NCBI GenBank assembly: GCA_951800675.1
Contig: CATOKC010000020.1
Location: forward strand, 1-32,326
Origin: an uncultured Oscillibacter sp.
GTDB lineage: Bacteria > Bacillota_A > Clostridia > Oscillospirales > Oscillospiraceae
Reading direction: 5' to 3'
DNA: 32,326 nt
The notes under the pieces are model-generated. The model had not been told where the DNA came from. It made no database searches and saw nothing but the letters and a program-made list of their open reading frames with translations. Position 1 is the first letter of the stretch. Every line of letters begins with the position of its first letter. Of this stretch, positions 28,488 through 32,326 are shown piece by piece. Made by a program: the position numbers and the translations under genes.

Positions 28488-30698
28488 TTATTTCCCGGCA
28501 GCCCCCTTGGCCAGCCGCCAGCGGAGGCCGGAGTAGCGCCTTTGCCGCTTGTCATTCGCCGCCATGGCCCGGATCGCCGCGTCGTCTCCCACGGCCACCA
28601 GCAGCTCCCGGGCCCGGGTCAGGGCCGTGTACAGCACCCCTCGAACCATCAGCGACGGGGGGGCAGGCGTGGCCGCCAGCACCACACAGCGGTACTCGCT
28701 GCCCTGGGCCTTGTGCACCGTCATGGCAAAGGCCAGATCCACCTCGTTTAGCTGCTCCACACCATAGACCGCCCGGCGGCCGTCGAAGTCCAGCTCCAGC
28801 CACTCCCCGGAGTCGTCGATCTTCACAATCTTTCCCACGTCCCCGTTGAATATCCCCGTGCCCACGGTTCCGTCCTCTTTTTCCCACACCGCGTCGTAGT
28901 CGTTCCGGGTCTGCATCACCCGGTCTCCCTCCCGGAAGAGCCGCTCCCCCCACAAAATCTCCCGCTTCCCCGCCGCCTTGGGATTCAGGGCCTCCTGGAG
29001 ACAGCGGTTCAGATTCACCGTCCCGGCGGGGCCCTTCCGGGTGGGAGCCAGCACCTGTATCTGGTCCGCCGGAATACCCATCCTCTCCGGCAGACGGGTC
29101 TTGCAGAGCTCCACCAGGGTATTCACCGCCCGCTCTGGGTCCCGGCGGCAGAGGAAGAAGAAGTCCCCCTGGTTGCTTTGCAGGTCCGGCGGCTTCCCCA
29201 GGTTCACGGCGTGGGCCGCCCGGATGATGGCGGACTGCTCCGCCTGACGGAAAACCTCCCGGAGGAACACCGTCTCCACCCGATCACTGCGGATGAGGTC
29301 CGCAAACACATTCCCCGCCCCCACGGAGGGCAGCTGGTCCGCGTCCCCCACCAGCACCAGCCGGGTCCCGGGCCGGAGAGCCCGGAGCAGAGCCGAAAAC
29401 AGGGGCAGGTCCACCATGGAGGTCTCGTCCACAATGACGGCCCCCGCCTCCAGGGGCTCCTTCTCTGTCTTGGTGAAGGTCAGCTGCCGGGCGTCCTCAT
29501 TCCAGCTCATTCCCAGAAGGCGGTGGACCGTCTGTGCCTCCATGCCGGTAAGCTCGCTCATGCGCTTGGCCGCCCGGCCCGTGGGGGCCGCTAAGGCCAC
29601 CTCCAGCCCCAGCTTCTGGAACAAGGCCACGATGGCCCGGACCGTGGTGGTCTTGCCGGTGCCGGGGCCGCCGGTGAGGATCAGCACATTCTCCTTCGCC
29701 GCCAGCTCCACCGCCTTGCGCTGCTGGGGGGCGTAGGTGATGCCCTGGGCCTTCTCCAACTCGTCCACTGTCCGGGCGGCGGACGCCCGGCCCTGGGGCT
29801 TGGCCGCCAGCAGGGCCTCCAGCCGCTTCTGGGCCGTGTGCTCCGCCTCCCAAAGCCGCCGGAGGTAGCAGCCGTCCACGCCCGCCACCCGCTCCTGGAC
29901 CACCAGCCCCCGGCCAATGAGCTCGTCCAGGGCCAGCTCCGGCTGGTCCGCGCCGCACTCCAGAAGCTGGGCCGTGGCGGCGATGAGCTTCTCCCGGGGG
30001 AGAAACACGTGGCCGTTGTTCTCGTTGTGGCTCAGCTCAAAGCTCACCGCCGCCTGGAGCCGCAGGCCGCTGTCCGGTTCAAAACCCATCCCCATGGCGA
30101 TTTCGTCCGCCACGGAGAAGGCCACGCCGCAGTCGTCGGCGGCCAGGAGGTAGGGGTCCTCCCGGAGCTTTTCCAGCGCCCCGTCCCCATACTGCCGCCG
30201 CAGGCGCATGGCCAGCACCGGCGGCAGCTCGTACCGGGCCAGGAAGGCCATCAGCCGCCGCAGGCCCATGTGCCGGCGGAAGCCCTCGGCAATCTCCTGG
30301 GCCCGCCGAGCGGTGACGCCCCTCAGGGTGGTCAGCCGCTCCGGGGCGGTCTCCAGAATGTCGAAGGTCTCCAGACCGAAGCGTTCCACGAGCTGACGGG
30401 CCGTGGCGGGGCCCACGCCCTTCAAAACACCGGAGGAGAGGTAGCTGAATATCTCCTCCTCGTCCTCCGGGAGGCTCCGCTCCACCTCCGCCGCCCGGAG
30501 CTGCTCTCCGTGCTGGGGGTGTCGCTCCCAGATGCCGGTGACGGTCAGCCGCTCCCCGGGAGCGGCGCAGGGGATGCAGCCCACGACGGTGACGGCCTCC
30601 CCCTCCTCGGTGAGGAGGCGGAGGACCGTGTAGCCGTTTTCGGCGTTTTGAAAGATAACGCTATGTATGACGCCCTCCCGGCAGATCAGCTCTTCCAT
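28488..30698 (-). CDS. recD2: RecD-like ATP-dependent DNA helicase (RecD2)
   Basis: A 736-residue SF1B 5'-3' helicase acting in replication-fork maintenance and DNA repair in bacteria that lack RecBC. In order: an N-terminal OB-like region (1-75), tandem helix-hairpin-helix segments (about 90-145; LKGVGPATARQLVERFG, LRGVTARRAQEIAEGF), motif I GGPGTGKTTT (343-352), motif Ia APTGRAAKRM, motif II DETSMVD (424-430), motif III LVGDADQLPSVGAG, an SH3-like domain near 610-650 (GEWLELDF) and the C-terminal motif TVHKAQGSEY and ALTRAR. The length is normal. The ATG has an AGAGAGG site; it follows the membrane-anchored unknown gene by 35 bp. Confidence 0.95.
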   Translation of the reverse strand: MEELICREGVIHSVIFQNAENGYTVLRLLTEEGEAVTVVGCIPCAAPGERLTVTGIWERHPQHGEQLRAAEVERSLPEDEEEIFSYLSSGVLKGVGPATARQLVERFGLETFDILETAPERLTTLRGVTARRAQEIAEGFRRHMGLRRLMAFLARYELPPVLAMRLRRQYGDGALEKLREDPYLLAADDCGVAFSVADEIAMGMGFEPDSGLRLQAAVSFELSHNENNGHVFLPREKLIAATAQLLECGADQPELALDELIGRGLVVQERVAGVDGCYLRRLWEAEHTAQKRLEALLAAKPQGRASAARTVDELEKAQGITYAPQQRKAVELAAKENVLILTGGPGTGKTTTVRAIVALFQKLGLEVALAAPTGRAAKRMSELTGMEAQTVHRLLGMSWNEDARQLTFTKTEKEPLEAGAVIVDETSMVDLPLFSALLRALRPGTRLVLVGDADQLPSVGAGNVFADLIRSDRVETVFLREVFRQAEQSAIIRAAHAVNLGKPPDLQSNQGDFFFLCRRDPERAVNTLVELCKTRLPERMGIPADQIQVLAPTRKGPAGTVNLNRCLQEALNPKAAGKREILWGERLFREGDRVMQTRNDYDAVWEKEDGTVGTGIFNGDVGKIVKIDDSGEWLELDFDGRRAVYGVEQLNEVDLAFAMTVHKAQGSEYRCVVLAATPAPPSLMVRGVLYTALTRARELLVAVGDDAAIRAMAANDKRQRRYSGLRWRLAKGAAGK

Positions 30699-30733
30699 CT
30701 GGGATGTCCTCTCTTTTTCGCTTTTTACAGGGA

Positions 30734-31063
30734 TTAGAGTTCGGCGGCAAGCTCCCCGGCGGAGATCAGCGCGGCGTTTTTCTCCCGGTCCGCCAGATAC
30801 CGGGCCAGGGCCTGGGCGTCGGGGGTCAGCCCGCAGTCCGCCAGAAGGATCTTGGCCCCAGGGAGCCCTCCCTGGACCCGGCGGAGCTCCCGGACGTCGG
30901 CCTCCATGGCCAGAGCTTCCCCTTTCAGGGGCAGGACCAGCAGAAGCCCCGGGATGGCCGGGCGGCCACCGATGTGGAGCAGGGCTCCGGCCATGGCCCA
31001 GACAATCGTCGTCAGGCCGACGGCGGAGAGGAAGGCTAATACGCCGTCTTGCAGTAGCAGCAT
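30734..31063 (-). CDS. Membrane-anchored small protein, unknown
   Basis: I do not recognise a family. The 109-residue product begins MLLLQDGVLAFLSAVGLTTI with one or two membrane segments (about 5-28 and 36-48), then a soluble part (EADVRELRRVQGGLPGAKIL, AQALARYLADREKNAALISA). That part could be a small Rossmann-like or glycosyltransferase-remnant unit. The start at 31063 was chosen for its GAGGTG site 6 nt upstream. It lies 35 bp before recD2 in the same direction and is probably cotranscribed. No clear promoter is visible; the divergent small-RNA promoter at 31126 is close by. Confidence 0.7.
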   Translation of the reverse strand: MLLLQDGVLAFLSAVGLTTIVWAMAGALLHIGGRPAIPGLLLVLPLKGEALAMEADVRELRRVQGGLPGAKILLADCGLTPDAQALARYLADREKNAALISAGELAAEL

Positions 31064-31125
31064 TTGAATCACCTCGGTTCAGTCTATGCGGAATCGGGGG
31101 ATTCGGTTAGTCCGGCCTGTTCTCC

Positions 31126-31153
31126 CTGACATAGCGGCTTCCCTTGGTATAAT
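31126..31153 (+). promoter_or_regulatory. Promoter of the locus 2 small RNA
   Basis: CTGACA (31126-31131), 16 nt, consensus TATAAT (31148-31153) with an extended TGG. No rightward protein gene follows; the transcript runs toward the convergent tiny ORF. Confidence 0.7.
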
Positions 31154-31159
31154 GAATAC

Positions 31160-31252
31160 AGAAGGGCCCTATTACCGGCGGTCAGCCCTCGCGAATCAGA
31201 ATGGGCGCTCTATACTGACCGCTCGTGCTACCGGGCAGTCAGCACGCTTTTG
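31160..31252 (+). ncRNA. Predicted antisense RNA of type I toxin-antitoxin-like locus 2
   Basis: A predicted RNA of about 93 nt from the promoter at 31126-31153. It contains a long-range stem GCGGTCAG/CTGACCGC (31178-31185, 31215-31222) and ends in a CGTGCT/AGCACG hairpin (31224-31229, 31241-31246) plus CTTTT. Its last bases overlap the stop of the leftward 30-aa ORF. GCGGTCAGCCCTC corresponds to GCGGTTAGCCCCT in locus 1. Confidence 0.55.
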
Positions 31253-31331
31253 GGGATAAGTATACCAGCAGCGCAGCCGCCGCGAACGATACCCCGTAAC
31301 GCGGGGCTTTCGCCCAGCGTCCGTTTTCCAT
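31239..31331 (-). CDS. 30-aa peptide, predicted type I toxin-like ORF, locus 2
   Basis: The ORF starts MENGRWAKAPRYG, followed by a hydrophobic segment VSFAAAALLVYLS and the end PKAC: a short cationic head and one membrane-spanning stretch, the usual form of type I toxins. An AAGGGGGGTG site 6 nt before the ATG is paired in the leader hairpin. The stop codon lies in the terminator of the rightward RNA. The peptide is unrelated to the locus 1 peptide although the leaders match. Function is inferred from layout. Confidence 0.55.
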   Translation of the reverse strand: MENGRWAKAPRYGVSFAAAALLVYLSPKAC

Positions 31332-31388
31332 CAGCCTCACCCCCCTTCAAAGGGAGTGGCTAACCGCCTGTTATGTAACAGCGTCCTC
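31332..31388 (-). promoter_or_regulatory. Conserved leader with hairpin burying the ribosome site, copy 2
   Basis: Read leftward, AGCCACTCCC pairs with GGGGGGTGAGGCT around the loop (31333-31361). Compared with copy 1, an outer G-C pair becomes A-T, a compensatory change that supports the fold. A CTGTT/AACAG hairpin lies further upstream (about 31368-31382). Confidence 0.7.
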
Positions 31389-31397
31389 CTGGTATTC

Positions 31398-31426
31398 AGG
31401 CTACCAGAAGAGTCGCTTTTTGTCAA
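31398..31426 (-). promoter_or_regulatory. Promoter of the locus 2 tiny ORF
   Basis: Read leftward: consensus TTGACA (31421-31426), 17 nt, weak TAGCCT (31398-31403) helped by an extended TGG. The predicted leader is about 60 nt. Confidence 0.55.
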
Positions 31427-31485
31427 ATTAGGATGACTTTCTATAGGGACGGGCTTATGTGTCCGCCCTCCTCTCAGGCTTCCGC

Positions 31486-31691
31486 CTATCTCTCCTCAGA
31501 GCGCCCAACAAGGTAATCAATGCTCACGCAAAGTGGTCCGCCAGCTTCCAGATATTTTCCAGACTGGGCAGATGCTTCCCGTATTCAAAAAATTGATAGT
31601 GCCGCTCGTTCAGGCCAACCGCTTCCGCTACCCGCTTCTGCGTCTCGCCCTTTTCTGCCCGCAATGCGCGCAGTCTTTCCTTGATTTCCAT
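31486..31691 (-). pseudogene. XRE family regulator with a C-terminal frameshift
   Basis: The ATG at 31691 (AGAGGAG site) opens a good HTH_3 domain: MEIKERLRALRAEKGETQKR, VAEAVGLNERHYQFFEYGKH, LPSLENIWKLADHF. The frame then stops at 31524. One base is missing: the next frame continues V-S-I-D-Y-L-V-G-R-S-E-E-R and stops at 31486, which is exactly the normal XRE ending (compare YYNVSVDYLVG in the gene at 27836). The 55-aa product keeps the whole DNA-binding helix set, so it may still work; only the dimer-forming end is lost. A perfect operator-like repeat lies just upstream. Confidence 0.7.
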
Positions 31692-31717
31692 ACAGCTCCT
31701 CTTGACACGATATTCTT

Positions 31718-31741
31718 TAGGTGACACACTAATATCACCTA
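31718..31741. promoter_or_regulatory. Inverted repeat between divergent genes, probable operator
   Basis: TAGGTGA (31718-31724) and TCACCTA (31735-31741) are perfect arms, 10-nt spacer, between the XRE gene and the rightward small gene, as for a self-regulating repressor. Confidence 0.55.
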
Positions 31742-31786
31742 ATAAATATTGACAAGCGAAATATTGTATTTCGAAAAGTGGTTCCT

Positions 31787-32005
31787 ATGTCTGATTTCAT
31801 GAAATGGCTTTACGCCAACTACATAAAGCCCCATTTAGACACAATTCCCAAAGGGGACTATGAACCGGACTTTTACCGTTTGGAGGACGATGTTTCCCCG
31901 GAAACCCGCGGCAGTTTCTCCAAAGTCCAGGAGTTCACCGCCGCTCACGCCTTCCTCCTGGGCCTCCGCACGGGACAGGGGCTGTCCGATTCTCTCCAGC
32001 GCTGA
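31787..32005 (+). CDS. Small conserved hypothetical protein (DUF6809-like)
   Basis: A 72-residue soluble protein starting MSDFMKWLYANYIKPHL, with an acidic middle (PKGDYEPDFYRLEDDV) and a C-terminal FTAAHAFLLGLRTGQGLS segment. This ending is frequent among small proteins of gut Clostridia that lie near XRE regulators. The function is unknown and my family label is a resemblance only. The ATG at 31787 is preferred to the GTG at 31778. It is divergent from the frameshifted XRE gene and probably under the same operator. Confidence 0.65.
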   Translation: MSDFMKWLYANYIKPHLDTIPKGDYEPDFYRLEDDVSPETRGSFSKVQEFTAAHAFLLGLRTGQGLSDSLQR

Positions 32006-32011
32006 CGGTCT

Positions 32012-32047
32012 GGGGAATGGCCTGACCAGGGGGCAGGCCCCGCAAGG
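32012..32047. repeat. Second copy of the GGAATGGCCTG...CAGGCCCC dispersed repeat
   Basis: GGAATGGCCTGACCAGGGGG followed by CAGGCCCCGCA matches the right half of the hairpin at 9571-9605 with only a few differences. The left arm is missing, so this copy cannot form the large cruciform. Confidence 0.6.
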
Positions 32048-32326
32048 AACCGTTCTATTGACAGAAGGGCAGTCCCGGAAGGAATGAGCCATGGGTAACA
32101 CGCAGGTTCCGGGGAGACGGGCCGCCGGGCACCCGCAGGGGGTACGCCGCCGCCAACGGCGGACGCAGGTCGGCCCCTACGGGTCTGTTTATCGGAGCAT
32201 CAGCGGCAGCGGAAAGAGGAGCATGTCCATTCGTCGAGGACCCCCCCTCAACCCGATTACGCGTGGGAAGTCATTCCGGCTCCGCCGATCATTCAGCCGC
32301 GCCCCTGTCCCTCGTCCCCCCGCAGG
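32048..32326. other. Window end: GC-rich, repeat-like, no supported gene
   Basis: It contains CCGCCG/CGGCGG (about 32146-32163) and GGTCGGCCCCTACGG-type sequence that looks like a dispersed intergenic repeat. Rightward frames stay open to the window edge but are Arg/Pro-rich without a ribosome site, so no gene is called. Confidence 0.4.

Noticed and set aside
32091..32326. Rightward frames open to the window edge, one starting ATG GGT AAC
   Set aside because: Arg/Pro-rich composition, overlap with palindromic repeats, no ribosome site, and the end is cut off, so coding cannot be supported.
1..32326. CRISPR arrays, tRNA or rRNA genes, insertion sequences
   Set aside because: I saw no regularly spaced direct repeats, no cloverleaf-type sequences and no transposase motifs.

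Overview
The window looks like a chromosomal segment of a GC-rich, spore-forming, Gram-positive gut-type Clostridia (Oscillospiraceae-like; inferred, not proven). Pointers are sporulation and germination genes (spoVAC, a GerMN lipoprotein), ftsEX, mreB, a PilZ protein, strong A/T-rich sigma-A-type promoters between very GC-rich genes, GGAGG-type ribosome sites, many ATGA start/stop overlaps, and tiny proteins typical of that group. No rRNA, tRNA, CRISPR array, insertion sequence or prophage is visible.

Layout. 1-2.4 kb: ftsE-ftsX, then a YxeA-like secreted protein, each followed by a hairpin terminator. 2.5-8.9 kb: a divergent catabolic island. Leftward run ygeY, a small membrane protein, ygeW and arcC; rightward run a YheO-like PAS/HTH regulator and a fold-type II PLP enzyme. 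The two promoters face away from each other within about 100 bp. The gene set resembles the yge/uric-acid type purine catabolic clusters, in which a carbamoyl group is passed to phosphate and then to ADP by carbamate kinase. The PLP enzyme, however, does not look like YgeX. An NCS2 nucleobase permease (12.5-13.9 kb) with two unusual substrate-site residues lies nearby. 8.9-9.6 kb: a small ribbon-helix-helix gene behind an array of TTGCAA/TTGCG inverted repeats, divergent from a 55-aa gene. 9.6-12.5 kb: a DUF4358 lipoprotein, an ATP-grasp ligase, a 33-aa zinc-ribbon micro-gene, and a PEBP-family protein behind the permease. 14-17.3 kb: operon comEA-like, OmpR-type regulator, histidine kinase and GerMN lipoprotein, divergent from a D-Ala-D-Ala carboxypeptidase. 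18.9-25.6 kb: nitroreductase, thrH, a DUF1015 gene, a PilZ protein, an orphan spoVAC, a VOC-remnant mini-gene overlapping hemW, a CmpB-type membrane protein and a Cys-rich small protein. 25.7-31.1 kb: a Cro/CI-type regulator, mreB, an XRE regulator coupled to comFC, recD2 and a membrane-anchored unknown.

The most unusual structures are two small convergent modules at about 28.17-28.42 kb and 31.13-31.43 kb. Each has a tiny leftward ORF (25 and 30 aa) behind the same conserved leader, whose hairpin buries the Shine-Dalgarno sequence. Each also has a strong rightward promoter driving a roughly 100-nt terminated RNA that overlaps the 3' end of the tiny ORF. This is the architecture of type I toxin-antitoxin loci, with one leader attached to two unrelated peptides. 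A frameshifted XRE gene and a copy of a dispersed palindromic repeat close the window.
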